Positions 23,321 to 37,039 of a DNA stretch of 64,000 nucleotides are shown here, piece after piece; within the stretch, counting starts at the first letter, position 1; every line of letters begins with the position of its first letter. This DNA is from Trachythela sp. YZ-2020. Taxonomy: Eukaryota > Cnidaria > Anthozoa > Malacalcyonacea > Clavulariidae. The stretch is from positions 124,001 to 188,000 of the forward strand of contig JADLSH010000316.1 of NCBI GenBank assembly GCA_016169945.1, read 5' to 3'. The position numbers and the translations under genes are program-made. Under the pieces are notes generated by a model. That model was given only the letters and a program-made list of their open reading frames with translations. It did no database searches and had not been told where the DNA came from.

Positions 23321-23848
23321 AATGAAAACAAAAATCCTAATATCGTCGTTCAAACCTTTAGTCCGTGTGCCCTGGTCGACTATCGTTCAGTATCGTTGGA
23401 CAACTCAGGGCACTGCGTGAAAATCTCAAAATATATAGTTTTTTACTTACATTGCACATTTCTGCTTGTTGGCACGTTCAAAAACTTGCAGTTTTTGAGC
23501 AATTTTCGTTTGAATTTCAAAGATTTTCACTCGTCGAAATTCGAAATCCGCCGTTTTGTCCCTGTGAAACTTCACGTAATATGTACTATAGTAACTAGTT
23601 CCAGGTTCTTTGTAGGGGGGTTTCTATACAGGATATGAAATAGAGCGCAAATATTCACGACAACTCGCGCAAATTGGACTACAATAAAGTATGAAAAGTT
23701 TGGGTTTTTTTCCATTAAATTAAATCTATTCTTTACATAACACCATAGTACAGTGACGACTGTTTAACCCAATGTGCAATAATATGCATGTGTGCAGTTA
23801 CTAAATATATGGTAAAGCTATTAAAATAATCCCCAATTGTGCAAGCGT

Positions 23849-24773
23849 TCATATGTCGTCATCTATGTCCGAATCTGACTGTTCTTCATCCTCACCTACA
23901 TTTGCGCAGCCTACACAATTACACACATCCATACACCTTAACCCGGCTTTGTTGCACGAACAGCGTTGCGTTTTGCAACCAATCCTTCATCTACAATTGA
24001 CACATTCCAGTGCTGGAGGACGTGTAATCCACATCATCTCTAGCTGTCCATCAAGCAAACGCCATCCATTTTCATTTGGAGGAGGATTTTCCATTTCTGC
24101 GTCATAACATCGGAGCCAAATAGCTGCTTGATAATTTGCCCGGCGTATGTGTTGCAGTAAACTGTCGCAGGTTGGTGGCAGAAGATCATCCGAACACTTC
24201 CCCAATTTAAATAACGTGAACCTACATTCGTTAACGTTCTCGGAGATGTTGTCGCCATACTTTAAACAAACAAATCTATTTAGTTGTTTAACCAGTTCAT
24301 CTGAAGGAAGAAAAGTAATTCCAAGTGTTATAAATATTTCCACGTATTCACGGTTGCGCTCGAGAGTGTCCCACGTCGTATTTTACCTTTCCCATAAAGG
24401 AACTGCTACTGTAACAGTCTATAAAAAATATTATATAATGGTAATTCTTGGTAGATCTTACAAAATGTAATACAATGTAATTACGATGCAATTTTCGAAT
24501 TACGCTTTATTGTCTACGTTGTCTGAGCGTAAGTCGGAAATGGTGTAGGTAAAGGGCTGAATACCAGAGTACTATACCTGAAAAGACATGAAAACCTGGC
24601 AAGCACTGACAAAGTATTTTGTCCATTGTCTCCACAATAGCTTTTATTGGTATTAATCGAAAACGATTTCCCGTTCCAGTCATAATGTAGATGTCCTTTT
24701 CAATGGCATGTTGCATCACAATACCAAGAGCAAACACGTCTGTGTCCGGAGTTTTGATAATGACCCTAGTTGG
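23849..24773 (-). pseudogene. PIN/FEN-like + Cys-rich tail gene, unit 1
   Basis: Exon a (24773-24578) encodes IIKTPDTDVFALGIVM, IYIMTGTGNRFRLIPI and CQCLPGFHVFSG. This is the DTDV...LTG...LPG-H-F-TG pattern of a PIN/FEN1-like block in large repetitive invertebrate proteins. It ends at a consensus donor, CAG|GTATAG. Exon b (24417-23849), after TTTATAG, has a GK-rich stretch, the 118-aa frame with LPPTCDSLLQHIRRANYQAA, and after one TGA (23987-23989) a Cys-rich CXC-like tail (CKTQRCSCNKAGLRC, then acidic residues and a stop). Lesions are a frame break near 24390, a shortened A tract, and the TGA in the tail. The N-terminal part of the family is absent. The family name is uncertain. The layout is recalled from similar predicted proteins, not searched. 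Confidence 0.55.
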
Positions 24774-24796
24774 TCACTGCTGCATGTTTGTATAGG

Positions 24797-24953
24797 TAAT
24801 AGTATGGTTTCGAGTGCAATTTGGAAAAACATGCACGAGTGAGTTTTCAAAGACGATCAAAATTGCACGAGTCCGAAGGACGCGTACAATTTGACGTCTT
24901 TGAAAACTCACGAGTGTTTGTTTTTCCAAATTTTACGAGAAACCATACTATTA
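24797..24953. mobile_element. 157-bp hairpin MITE, unit 1
   Basis: Near-perfect inverted arms begin TAATAGTATGGTTTC and end GAAACCATACTATTA. The inner arms match (CACGAGTGAGTTTTCAAAGACG / GTCTTTGAAAACTCACGAGTG in shorter pieces) around a loop near GAGTCCGAAGGACG. It sits about 20 bp upstream of the PIN-like exon. No convincing TSD is visible. Confidence 0.75.
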
Positions 24954-25072
24954 CTTATTAATACTAGAAATACAGTCATGCAGAACCCCTCGCCAATCGC
25001 CATTAGAACCAAACAATTATTCTCCCGAACACTCCAAAAGTTATTGTAAGATGAAGTAATAAATCGATTACT

Positions 25073-25200
25073 GTAACCATGGTAACCACTGAGCTATAAT
25101 ATTACTGGAGGAAGTGCTCGGCAGAAAAAAGTGTCCGCAAAAACATGGCGGATTTTGGCCTTTGCTTACGCCATTACCATGACGACTGGTTACTTTTTCC
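25073..25200 (+). promoter_or_regulatory. X-box and ATGGCGG promoter-like block, unit 1
   Basis: GTAACCATGGTAAC at 25073-25086 is a palindrome close to the RFX X-box. AAAACATGGCGGATTTTGG about 55 bp further on resembles a YY1-type initiator element. A CAG|GTAATTAAT donor-like site follows at 25467. The block recurs in every unit. Whether it drives a transcript is inference. Confidence 0.35.
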
Positions 25201-27706
25201 CATGGTAATTACCACTGACCAGACTCAATTCTGAGCCCGCTACAACATTCATCCCCTGATTTTTGCAAAATACATTTTAGCTTTTGAGTTTTTCAGTAAA
25301 TTCTCGTTGTTTTCAATATTTTCCACATATTTTTCGACCTTGGAGCATTTCCGCGCGAATAAAGTGCAACTCGCACAAGTTATTCTCATCCGCAAAAGCC
25401 AACAAACAGATAGTAAAACCTCGAAAATGTGGTCAAAGACGATTTTTGAAACCAGAACTAGCAGGTAATTAATATTTTGCAGTTCACATACTATAATGAT
25501 AATAGTTTATATGTTTCATTAAACAATTGGTGGGAATAAATGTACAGTACGTTACAATGTATTTGATATTTTACCAACAGTATTTGAAGTTTGGTTGTAA
25601 AAAATACATAAACTTTGTTTTATTTTATTTTTATACTTTATTTTACTATGGTCTACTTTATATAAAGGGTTGAAAATTATCCACAATTCCACATCTATAA
25701 TTTCATACTGTTTTATCAATATTTGATGTTCTGAATAGGTTGTATGTATTTTGCCATTTAGAAAATTATAATTCTCTGTCAGTAGTATGATGTATTTTAC
25801 AAATATCAGAATATCTTGATTCTCTCAAGAATCCTGAGGACTGGTTTTACGACATAAAGCTATATATGTGCATATTAAATTGTTCTTATTAAATTAGCGT
25901 ACAAAGTCTTATTGAATATTGAAGTTTTAATGTAGACAAGTCATTCTCGTCATTTGCCATTTTGCGATGCTTTTGATTTTTCTTCCGCAAACAGTTTAAA
26001 GAATATGTCAAAATACCAATAAAATTAACCACATAGAGTGAACTAACTCGTTACAAATCCACAAAAAGAATACACATGTCAATACCAAGCACACAAAAAT
26101 ACTCGTCTGGCTATCCTGAAAACTATCCGCAATTCCTCGTAACGTTTAAACCCCCAAACCCCAAAGTTAGTTATTGCAGTTCGTTGACTATCCTTGCTGG
26201 TCGTGAATTTCCCAATTCAATTGAAAATCCTCTTAAAAGTTTTCATTTATCCTGTCTTAGAGACGCTTTTTTTCCCTTTTGCGAAGTATTTTGTTGTCAC
26301 TCTTGAATGTCCGCCATGACAAGCAGCCGTATTATTCAGATCAGTGGGAGGTCCACCCATGAAACATAGCCACGCGCCATCAACTTTGGTTTCGCATAGC
26401 TTTCCTTTTTTCCCGGGTGTAATAAATAGCCGAGTGGAATTAGTAACCTCGCTCCGGGCTATCGCCCTGCTGAAATTTTTTCCTATAATTTTGTCCAAGG
26501 CCACCTTAAATAAGTATATCTTTTTGGTGACGTGTGACCTTTGATTGTCAAAATTAATTTTATCACTTGTTGTGCATTCGATGACAAAATTTATCAGTCA
26601 AATAATATTCTCTACATTTCACATTTGTCAACCGACGCAGCCTGTACATTGTACATTGTACATTGTACATTGTACACTGTATAAATATGCAGTGGATGTA
26701 CTGATGTGCATATAGATATGTATCGAAGCTACATTAGGGACCAGTAATTAAGGGGAAATCTGTATTTAATAAGTTGTTTTTGATTAAATTTTAAAGAATT
26801 TCCGGCTTTTCCTGGTAATTAAAACAGACTTCCCAGAAAAGAATAGAAAAAATAATAGCTAAACAGAAAGTACAACCATCGCTACAAAAAAACTGACAGT
26901 ATATAGACGAAGTAGTTTTGTTTATCAGCTTAATATAGTTAGTAGTAATCTCAAATTTTTTTTACTATTTGTGCCCTATCAAGTTCCGAACAGATCTTTC
27001 ATTCCCAACTCGCATGCTTGGTTTAAATCAAAATGGCAAAACAATATGACTAGCGATCTATTCAGATCAAATATTTCGTGAGCTAACTGTTGCCTCAACA
27101 GAATATGTCACTAACCTTTGTTAATATATAATAGTACATTATTTGATTGATATCATTCAATTATGAATATTATTTTGTGAGGAAGCGTATATTGAACGGA
27201 TCGCGAATTTATTTTGCCTTTTGCCGTTTGGTATTCTTTAGCTACTAATTTTGTTTAAAGCTAGTTACTAACCTGTCAATGTGTCACAGCTTTCGAATTC
27301 AATGAATCTTTTCCTAGTAAGCAAACGAAGTAAACATGTAGTGAACAATATTTGCCACTTCAAAGCGATGAGTTAATATTGCGAACAGAATCAGATAATA
27401 CATGCACCAATATTGAATTTAGTGGGCACCAACTCAATTGCATGGAAGCCACGGGTGAGATGTGGATGACTAGTCGTCAGTTATTTAAAGAAGCGAACAA
27501 TTTTGAATGTGATATGCGAAATTGTGAAATATAACTTCAGCAGTTCAGGGATTTGATTTCGAAACTGAGAAAATGCTACTTTCTTCCACATGAAGACATT
27601 TTGCAGTTTGTTTATACCTTCTACTAGGAATACAAGCATGCATCAACCTCTCGCATTATCAACTTGAACAACTATAGTTTTCAAACTTTATCAATTATCA
27701 TCAGGC

Positions 27707-29370
27707 AATATAGTCGGCCGGCCAAGCTATCGAACGGTGCAAGTTGATGGCAACTTCGTGTTAGAAGCTGGCAACAAACATATTCATACTCAGATAGATG
27801 TAGAGAAAAAGGTTTGAGTTGTTGCCAAACCGAAAAATCAATTTTTAAGTGAAAAATCGAGAGTTTTTAGGCCGCCTTCCCGCAACGTCGCGGCAACTAA
27901 ACTTCAAACGATTGCCGAAAATTACGTTGCTATGCTACAAGTTTCTTTGCTCTGATTGGTCATCAATAACGTTCGCTTAATTAGTCGACCAATGAGCGAA
28001 TGTAAAAGTGTGTGCACTTCCGGTTTTTGTATTCACGACATAAACAAACTGAGAAGATCGAAGGAATAACTTTTTCGATTTCAGCGATATTTAGGTAACT
28101 TTTTTCGTGTTAAAGCCATATACACTTCATAAACATATTGTACTCCATTCAGCGACAATGACTTCGCCATAGTGTGTCAAATTTATTTTATTGTTGTTCC
28201 AATACTTTGACTATTTTGTCAAGTATTTTTCAATGTTTAATACGCCCAGAATCAAATTATAATATTGAGTGCTGAAAATTTACAAAAATAAATGCTAAAT
28301 TATAATATATTTATCGATGTTAGTATGGTCAAACATAAACTAAGATTTGGTGGACATTTGCAGCAATATAATCGGCGTTTCTTTTGCAAAACATTCACAT
28401 TAAGAGTTAGGTCAACAAAATATCATATTTCCCAATCTACTGTAGCACAACTTACTAGAATATTATAATCACTGACACTGTGCATGCTTGCATGAATGCC
28501 AATGACCTGCTCCTGTCAATTTATATCGTATTCTTTTTTGACAGTCTTGTATAGACTTTTATAAAGCCAGCTTTTAGTTCAAATTAGCCTGTAATAGTTG
28601 TTTTCCTCAAAATTATAGAGTAACACTGGCCAAGTCTAGTTTACTCCAAGTTGCTTTATGGATTTTATATGGCAAATGAAATACATAGCCTTGAATTATG
28701 TGCGTTTCTTAATATATAATCGCACGAAGTTTACGGCAAAATATGTCAGTTGTGTATATTTTCTATTAGTTGTAATCCGTGACTTAGATTGTATTTATTA
28801 ATCTAGACAACTACGAACACTCAAATATCCTAACAAAGGCAAGTACCAGACAAGTAGAATCTAACGGTCAGAAAAAGTACGAAGAATTTTGGCACAAGAA
28901 TAAATTAAATTTGACACAAAAGGGTCAAATCAGTGTCACTGAACAAAATACAATATGTTTACGGAATATATATGGCTTTAACACGAAAAATCTTACCTAA
29001 ATATCGCTGAAGTCGTAAGATTTTGCAAGTTTCTTCCTCGGTCTTCTCAGTTTGTTTACATTGTGAATACAAAAACCGGAAATGCACACGCGTTTACGTT
29101 CGCTCATTGGTCGACTAATTAGGCGATGACCAATCAGAGTAATGAAACTTGTAGCATAGCAACGTAATTTTCGGCAATCATTTGAAGTCTAGTTGCCGCG
29201 ACGTCGCGGAAGGCGCCCTAAAACTCTCGATTTTTCACTTGGCAACAACTCAAACCTTTTCTCTACATATATCTTAGTATGAATATGTTTGTTGCCAGCT
29301 TCTATCACGTAGTTGCAATCAAACGTTTTTATATTAACTTTTTTATATATTGGCCGGCCGTATAATATCA
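27707..29370. mobile_element. Inverted-repeat module, unit 2
   Basis: The left arm ends near 28190 and the right arm starts near 28895. The right arm is the most diverged of the four (for example GCCGGCCGTATAA instead of GCCGGCCGACTAA), so units are not exact copies. The left-arm MALTRK frame is disrupted by an extra T at about 28102. Confidence 0.6.
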
Positions 29371-29896
29371 ATGAAAACAAAATCCTAATATCGTCGTTCA
29401 AACCTTTAGTCCGTGTGCCCTGGTCGACTATCGTTCAGTATCGTTGGACAACTCAGGGCACTGCGTGAAAATCTCAAAATATATAGTTTTTTACTTACAT
29501 TGCACATTTCTGCTTGTTGGCACGTTCAAAAACTTGCAGTTTTTGAGCAATTTTCGTTTGAATTTCAAAGATTTTCACTCGTCGAAATTCGAAATCCGCC
29601 GTTTTGTCCCTGTGAAACTTCACGTAATATGTACTATAGTAACTAGTTCCAGGTTCTTTGTAGGGGGGTTTCTATACAGGATATGAAATAGAGCGCAAAT
29701 ATTCACGACAACTCGCGCAAATTGGACTACAATAAAGTATGAAAAGTTTGGGTTTTTTTCCATTAAATTAAATCTATTCTTTACATAACACCATAGTACA
29801 GTGACGACTGTTTAACCCAATGTGCAATAATATGCATGTGTGCAGTTACTAAATATATGGTAAAGCTATTAAAATAATCCCCAATTGTGCAAGCGT

Positions 29897-30822
29897 TCAT
29901 ATGTCGTCATCTATGTCCGAATCTGACTGTTCTTCATCCTCACCTACATTTGCGCAGCCTACACAATTACACACATCCATACACCTTAACCCGGCTTTGT
30001 TGCACGAACAGCGTTGCGTTTTGCAACCAATCCTTCATCTACAATTGACACATTCCAGTGCTGGAGGACGTGTAATCCACATCATCTCTAGCTGTCCATC
30101 AAGCAAACGCCATCCATTTTCATTTGGAGGAGGATTTTCCATTTCTGCGTCATAACATCGGAGCCAAATAGCTGCTTGATAATTTGCCCGGCGTATGTGT
30201 TGCAGTAAACTGTCGCAGGTTGGTGGCAGAAGATCATCCGAACACTTCCCCAATTTAAATAACGTGAACCTACATTCGTTAACGTTCTCGGAGATGTTGT
30301 CGCCATACTTTAAACAAACAAATCTATTTAGTTGTTTAACCAGTTCATCTGAAGGAAGAAAAGTAATTCCAAGTGTTATAAATATTTCCACGTATTCACG
30401 GTTGCGCTCGAGAGTGTCCCACGTCGTATTTTTACCTTTCCCATAAAGGAACTGCTACTGTAACAGTCTATAAAAAATATTATATAATGGTAATTCTTGG
30501 TAGATCTTACAAAATGTAATACAATGTAATTACGATGCAATTTTCGAATTACGCTTTATTGTCTACGTTGTCTGAGCGTAAGTCGGAAATGGTGTAGGTA
30601 AAGGGCTGAATACCAGAGTACTATACCTGAAAAGACATGAAAACCTGGCAAGCACTGACAAAGTATTTTGTCCATTGTCTCCACAATAGCTTTTATTGGT
30701 ATTAATCGAAAACGATTTCCCGTTCCAGTCATAATGTAGATGTCCTTTTCAATGGCATGTTGCATCACAATACCAAGAGCAAACACGTCTGTGTCCGGAG
30801 TTTTGATAATGACCCTAGTTGG
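29897..30822 (-). pseudogene. PIN/FEN-like + Cys-rich tail gene, unit 2
   Basis: Exon a lies at about 30822-30627 and exon b at 30466-29897. The same TGA truncates the 118-aa frame (30035-30391). The A tract after GGAAAGG has five As here, one more than unit 1, restoring a GKGK-type reading on one side of the frame break but not across it. Otherwise it is the same as unit 1. Confidence 0.55.
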
Positions 30823-30845
30823 TCACTGCTGCATGTTTGTATAGG

Positions 30846-31004
30846 TAATAGTATGGTTTCGAGTGCAATTTGGAAAAAACATGCACGAGTGAGTTTTTCA
30901 AAGACGATCAAAATTGCACGAGTCCGAAGGACGCGTACAATTTGACGTCTTTGAAAACTCACGAGTGTTTGTTTTTCCAAATTTTACGAGAAACCATACT
31001 ATTA
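30846..31004. mobile_element. 159-bp hairpin MITE, unit 2
   Basis: Same element and place as in unit 1, with two single-base run-length differences in the left arm. Confidence 0.75.
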
Positions 31005-33759
31005 CTTATTAATACTAGAAATACAGTCATGCAGAACCCCTCGCCAATCGCCATTAGAACCAAACAATTATTCTCCCGAACACTCCAAAAGTTATTGTAA
31101 GATGAAGTAATAAATCGATTACTGTAACCATGGTAACCACTGAGCTATAATATTACTGGAGGAAGTGCTCGGCAGAAAAAAGTGTCCGCAAAAACATGGC
31201 GGATTTTGGCCTTTGCTTACGCCATTACCATGACGACTGGTTACTTTTTCCCATGGTAATTACCACTGACCAGACTCAATTCTGAGCCCGCTACAACATT
31301 CATCCCCCCCCTGATTTTTGCAAAATACATTTTAGCTTTTTGAGTTTTTTCAGTAAATTCTCGTTGTTTTCAATATTTTCCACATATTTTTCGACCTTGG
31401 AGCATTTCCGCGCGAATAAAGTGCAACTCGCACAAGTTATTCTCATCCGCAAAAGCCAACAAACAGATAGTAAAACCTCGAAAATGTGGTCAAAGACGAT
31501 TTTTGAAACCAGAACTAGCAGGTAATTAATATTTTGCAGTTCACATACTATAATGATAATAGTTTATATGTTTCATTAAACAATTGGTGGGAATAAATGT
31601 ACAGTACGTTACAATGTATTTGATATTTTACCAACGAGTATTTGAAGTTTGGTTGTAAAAAATACATAAACTTTGTTTTATTTTATTTTTATACTTTATT
31701 TTACTATGGTCTACTTTATATAAAGGGTTGAAAATTATCCACAATTCCACATCTATAATTTCATACTGTTTTATCAATATTTGATGTTCTGAATAGGTTG
31801 TATGTATTTTGCCATTTAGAAAATTATAATTCTCTGTCAGTAGTATGATGTATTTTACAAATATCAGAATATCTTGATTCTCTCAAGAATCCTGAGGACT
31901 GGTTTTACGACATAAAGCTATATATGTGCATATTAAATTGTTCTTATTAAATTAGCGTACAAAGTCTTATTGAATATTGAAGTTTTAATGTAGACAAGTC
32001 ATTCTCGTCATTTGCCATTTTGCGATGCTTTTGATTTTTCTTCCGCAAACAGTTTAAAGAATATGTCAAAATACCAATAAAATTAACCACATAGAGTGAA
32101 CTAACTCGTTACAAATCCACAAAAAGAATACACATGTCAATACCAAGCACACAAAAATACTCGTCTGGCTATCCTGAAAACTATCCGCAATTCCTCGTAA
32201 CGTTTAAACCCCCAAACCCCAAAGTTAGTTATTGCAGTTCGTTGACTATCCTTGCTGGTCGTGAATTTCCCAATTCAATTGAAAATCCTCTTAAAAGTTT
32301 TCATTTATCCTGTCTTAGAGACGCTTTTTTTCCCTTTTGCGAAGTATTTTGTTGTCACTCTTGAATGTCCGCCATGACAAGCAGCCGTATTATTCAGATC
32401 AGTGGGAGGTCCACCCATGAAACATAGCCACGCGCCATCAACTTTGGTTTCGCATAGCTTTCCTTTTTTCCCGGGTGTAATAAATAGCCGAGTGGAATTA
32501 GTAACCTCGCTCCGGGCTATCGCCCTGCTGAAATTTTTTCCTATAATTTTGTCCAAGGCCACCTTAAATAAGTATATCTTTTTTGTGACGTGACCTTTGA
32601 TTGTCAAAATTAATTTTATCACTTGTTGTGCATTCGATGACAAAATTTATCAGTCAAATAATATTCTCTACATTTCACATTTGTCAACCGACGCAGCCTG
32701 TACATTGTACATTGTACATTGTACATTGTACACTGTATAAATATGCAGTGGATGTACTGATGTGCATATAGATATGTATCGAAGCTACATTAGGGACCAG
32801 TAATTAAGGGGAAATCTGTATTTAATAAGTTGTTTTTGATTAAATTTTAAAGAATTTCCGGCTTTTCCTGGTAATTAAAACAGACTTCCCAGAAAAGAAT
32901 AGAAAAAATAATAGCTAAACAGAAAGTACAACCATCGCTACAAAAAAACTGACAGTATATAGACGAAGTAGTTTTGTTTATCAGCTTAATATAGTTAGTA
33001 GTAATCTCAAATTTTTTTTACTATTTGTGCCCTATCAAGTTCCGAACAGATCTTTCATTCCCAACTCGCATGCTTGGTTTAAATCAAAATGGCAAAACAA
33101 TATGACTAGCGATCTATTCAGATCAAATATTTCGTGAGCTAACTGTTGCCTCAACAGAATATGTCACTAACCTTTGTTAATATATAATAGTACATTATTT
33201 GATTGATATCATTCAATTATGAATATTATTTTGTGAGGAAGCGTATATTGAACGGATCGCGAATTTATTTTGCCTTTGCCGTTTGGTATTCTTTAGCTAC
33301 TAATTTTGTTTAAAGCTAGTTACTAACCTGTCAATGTGTCACAGCTTTCGAATTCAATGAATCTTTTCCTAGTAAGCAAACGAAGTAAACATGTAGTGAA
33401 CAATATTTGCCACTTCAAAGCGATGAGTTAATATTGCGAACAGAATCAGATAATACATGCACCAATATTGAATTTAGTGGGCACCAACTCAATTGCATGG
33501 AAGCCACGGGTGAGATGTGGATGACTAGTCGTCAGTTATTTAAAGAAGCGAACAATTTTGAATGTGATATGCGAAATTGTGAAATATAACTTCAGCAGTT
33601 CAGGGATTTGATTTCGAAACTGAGAAAATGCTACTTTCTTCCACATGAAGACATTTTGCAGTTTGTTTATACCTTCTACTAGGAATACAAGCATGCATCA
33701 ACCTCTCGCATTATCAACTTGAACAACTATAGTTTTCAAACTTTATCAATTATCATCAG

Positions 33760-35402
33760 GCAATATAGTCGGCCGGCCAAGCTATCGAACGGTGCAAGTT
33801 GATGGCAACTTCGTGTTAGAAGCTGGCAACAAACATATTCATACTCAGATAGATGTAGAGAAAAGGTTTGAGTTGTTGCCTCAATTTTTAAGTGAAAAAT
33901 CGAGAGTTTTTAGGCCGCCTTCCCGCAACGTCGCGGCAACTAAACTTCAAACGATTGCCGAAAATTACGTTGCTATGCTACAAGTTTCTTTGCTCTGATT
34001 GGTCATCAATAACGTTCGCTTAATTAGTCGACCAATGAGCAAATGTAAAAGTGTGTGCACTTCCGGTTTTGTATTCACGACATAAACAAACTGAGAAGAT
34101 CGAAGGAATAACTTTTTCGATTTCAGCGATATTTAGGTAACTTTTTCGTGTTAAAGCCATATACACTTCATAAACATATTGTACTCCATTCAGCGACAAT
34201 GACTTCGCCATAGTGTGTCAAATTTATTTTATTGTTGTTCCAATACTTTGACTATTTTGTCAAGTATTTTTCAATGTTTAATACGCCCAGAATCAAATTA
34301 TAATATTGAGTGCTGAAAATTTACAAAAATAAATGCTAAATTATAATATATTTATCGATGTTAGTATGGTCAAACATAAACTAAGATTTGGTGGACATTT
34401 GCAGCAATATAATCGGCGTTTCTTTGCAAAACATTCACATTAAGAGTTAGGTCAACAAAATATCATATTTCCCAATCTACTGTAGCACAACTTACTAGAA
34501 TATTATAATCACTGACACTGTGCATGCTTGCATGCGTTCCATGACACTGTCAATTTATATCGTATTCTTTTTTGACAGCCTTGTATAGACGTTTATAAAG
34601 CCAGCTTTTAGTTCAAATTAGCCTGTAAAAGTTGTTTCCTCATAATTATAGAGTAACACTGGCCAAGTCTAGTTTACTCCAAGTTGCTTTATGGATTTTA
34701 TATGGCAAATGAAATACATAGCCTTGAATTATGTGCGTTTCTTAATATATAATCGCACGAAGTTTACGGCAAAATATGTCAGTTGTGTATATTTTCTATT
34801 AGTTGTAATCCGTGACTTAGATTGTATTTATTAATCTAGACAACTACGAACACTCAAATATCCTAACAAAGGCAAGTACCAGACAAGTAGAATCTAACGG
34901 TCAGAAAAAGTACGAAGAATGTTGGGACGCGAATACATTAGATTTGACACAAAGGGTCAAATCAGTGTCACTGAACAAAGTACAATATGTTTACGGAATA
35001 TATATGGCTTTAACACGAAAAATCTTACCTAAATATCGCTGAAGTCGTAAGATTTTGCAAGTTTCTTCCCGGTCTTCTCAGTTTGTTTACATTGTGAATA
35101 CAAAAACCGGAAATGCACACGCGTTTACGTTCGCTCATTGGTCGACTAATTAGGCGATGACCAATCAGAGTAATGAAACTTGTAGCATAGCAACGTAATT
35201 TTCGGCAATCATTTGAAGTCTAGTTGCCGCGACGTCGCGGGAAGGCGCCCTAAAAACTCTCGATTTTTCACTTGGCAACAACTCAAACCTTTTTCTCTAC
35301 ATCTATCTGAGTATGAATATGTTTGTTGCCAGCTTCTAACACGAAGTTGCCATCAAACGTTTATAGAGGCACTTTTTTATATCTTGGCCGGCCGACTAAT
35401 AT
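33760..35402. mobile_element. Inverted-repeat module, unit 3
   Basis: Shortest version of the module, because about 14 bp are missing near 33880. The deletion joins a small open frame (33792-33998) that is broken in other units. The left-arm outward frame (34020-34211, minus) is intact and reads SYLNIAEIEKVIPS. Confidence 0.6.
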
Positions 35403-35931
35403 CAATGAAAACAAAAATCCTAATATCGTCGTTCAAACCTTTAGTCCGTGTGCCCTGGTCGACTATCGTTCAGTATCGTTGGACAACTCAGGGCACTGCG
35501 TGAAAATCTCAAAATATATAGTTTTTTACTTACATTGCACATTTCTGCTTGTTGGCACGTTCAAAAACTTGCAGTTTTTGAGCAATTTTCGTTTGAATTT
35601 CAAAGATTTTCACTCGTCGAAATTCGAAATCCGCCGTTTTGTCCCTGTGAAACTTCACGTAATATGTACTATAGTAACTAGTTCCAGGTTCTTTGTAGGG
35701 GGGTTTCTATACAGGATATGAAATAGAGCGCAAATATTCACGACAACTCGCGCAAATTGGACTACAATAAAGTATGAAAAGTTTGGGTTTTTTTCCATTA
35801 AATTAAATCTATTCTTTACATAACACCATAGTACAGTGACGACTGTTTAACCCAATGTGCAATAATATGCATGTGTGCAGTTACTAAATATATGGTAAAG
35901 CTATTAAAATAATCCCCAATTGTGCAAGCGT

Positions 35932-36857
35932 TCATATGTCGTCATCTATGTCCGAATCTGACTGTTCTTCATCCTCACCTACATTTGCGCAGCCTACACA
36001 ATTACACACATCCATACACCTTAACCCGGCTTTGTTGCACGAACAGCGTTGCGTTTTGCAACCAATCCTTCATCTACAATTGACACATTCCAGTGCTGGA
36101 GGACGTGTAATCCACATCATCTCTAGCTGTCCATCAAGCAAACGCCATCCATTTTCATTTGGAGGAGGATTTTCCATTTCTGCGTCATAACATCGGAGCC
36201 AAATAGCTGCTTGATAATTTGCCCGGCGTATGTGTTGCAGTAAACTGTCGCAGGTTGGTGGCAGAAGATCATCCGAACACTTCCCCAATTTAAATAACGT
36301 GAACCTACATTCGTTAACGTTCTCGGAGATGTTGTCGCCATACTTTAAACAAACAAATCTATTTAGTTGTTTAACCAGTTCATCTGAAGGAAGAAAAGTA
36401 ATTCCAAGTGTTATAAATATTTCCACGTATTCACGGTTGCGCTCGAGAGTGTCCCACGTCGTATTTTTACCTTTCCCATAAAGGAACTGCTACTGTAACA
36501 GTCTATAAAAAATATTATATAATGGTAATTCTTGGTAGATCTTACAAAATGTAATACAATGTAATTACGATGCAATTTTCGAATTACGCTTTATTGTCTA
36601 CGTTGTCTGAGCGTAAGTCGGAAATGGTGTAGGTAAAGGGCTGAATACCAGAGTACTATACCTGAAAAGACATGAAAACCTGGCAAGCACTGACAAAGTA
36701 TTTTGTCCATTGTCTCCACAATAGCTTTTATTGGTATTAATCGAAAACGATTTCCCGTTCCAGTCATAATGTAGATGTCCTTTTCAATGGCATGTTGCAT
36801 CACAATACCAAGAGCAAACACGTCTGTGTCCGGAGTTTTGATAATGACCCTAGTTGG
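35932..36857 (-). pseudogene. PIN/FEN-like + Cys-rich tail gene, unit 3
   Basis: Exon a lies at about 36857-36662 and exon b at 36501-35932. Identical in reading to unit 2, including the TGA that ends the 118-aa frame at 36070. Confidence 0.55.
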
Positions 36858-36880
36858 TCACTGCTGCATGTTTGTATAGG

Positions 36881-37039
36881 TAATAGTATGGTTTCGAGTG
36901 CAATTTGGAAAAAACATGCACGAGTGAGTTTTTCAAAGACGATCAAAATTGCACGAGTCCGAAGGACGCGTACAATTTGACGTCTTTGAAAACTCACGAG
37001 TGTTTGTTTTTCCAAATTTTACGAGAAACCATACTATTA
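36881..37039. mobile_element. 159-bp hairpin MITE, unit 3
   Basis: Same arms and loop as unit 2. Confidence 0.75.

Larger units (their letters stand above)
19831..25869 (+). repeat. 6-kb tandem unit 1 (6039 bp)
   Basis: First complete unit of the head-to-tail array. It starts GCATATTAAATTG and ends CATAAAGCTATATATGT. Content in order: small minus-strand frame (20208-20465), TGTACAT microsatellite with 3 copies (20606-20630), inverted-repeat module, decayed PIN/CXC gene, hairpin MITE, X-box/ATGGCGG block, an AT-rich tail. It differs from units 2-4 by one fewer A at the GGTAAAA tract in the gene and by scattered indels. Confidence 0.95.
25870..31927 (+). repeat. 6-kb tandem unit 2 (6058 bp)
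   Basis: Same order as unit 1, with 4 copies of TGTACAT (26643-26675). Private features are divergence in the right arm of the inverted-repeat module (29200-29370) and a run of seven C near 31305 shared with units 3-4. Confidence 0.95.

Noticed and set aside
23240..23638. 132-codon plus-strand frame at the right end of the inverted-repeat module
   Set aside because: It spans the module border and is altered in unit 2. Its composition follows the underlying inverted repeat.
23853..24107. 84-codon plus-strand frame (MSSSMSESD...)
   Set aside because: It is the antisense shadow of the Cys-rich tail and 118-aa block of the decayed minus-strand gene.
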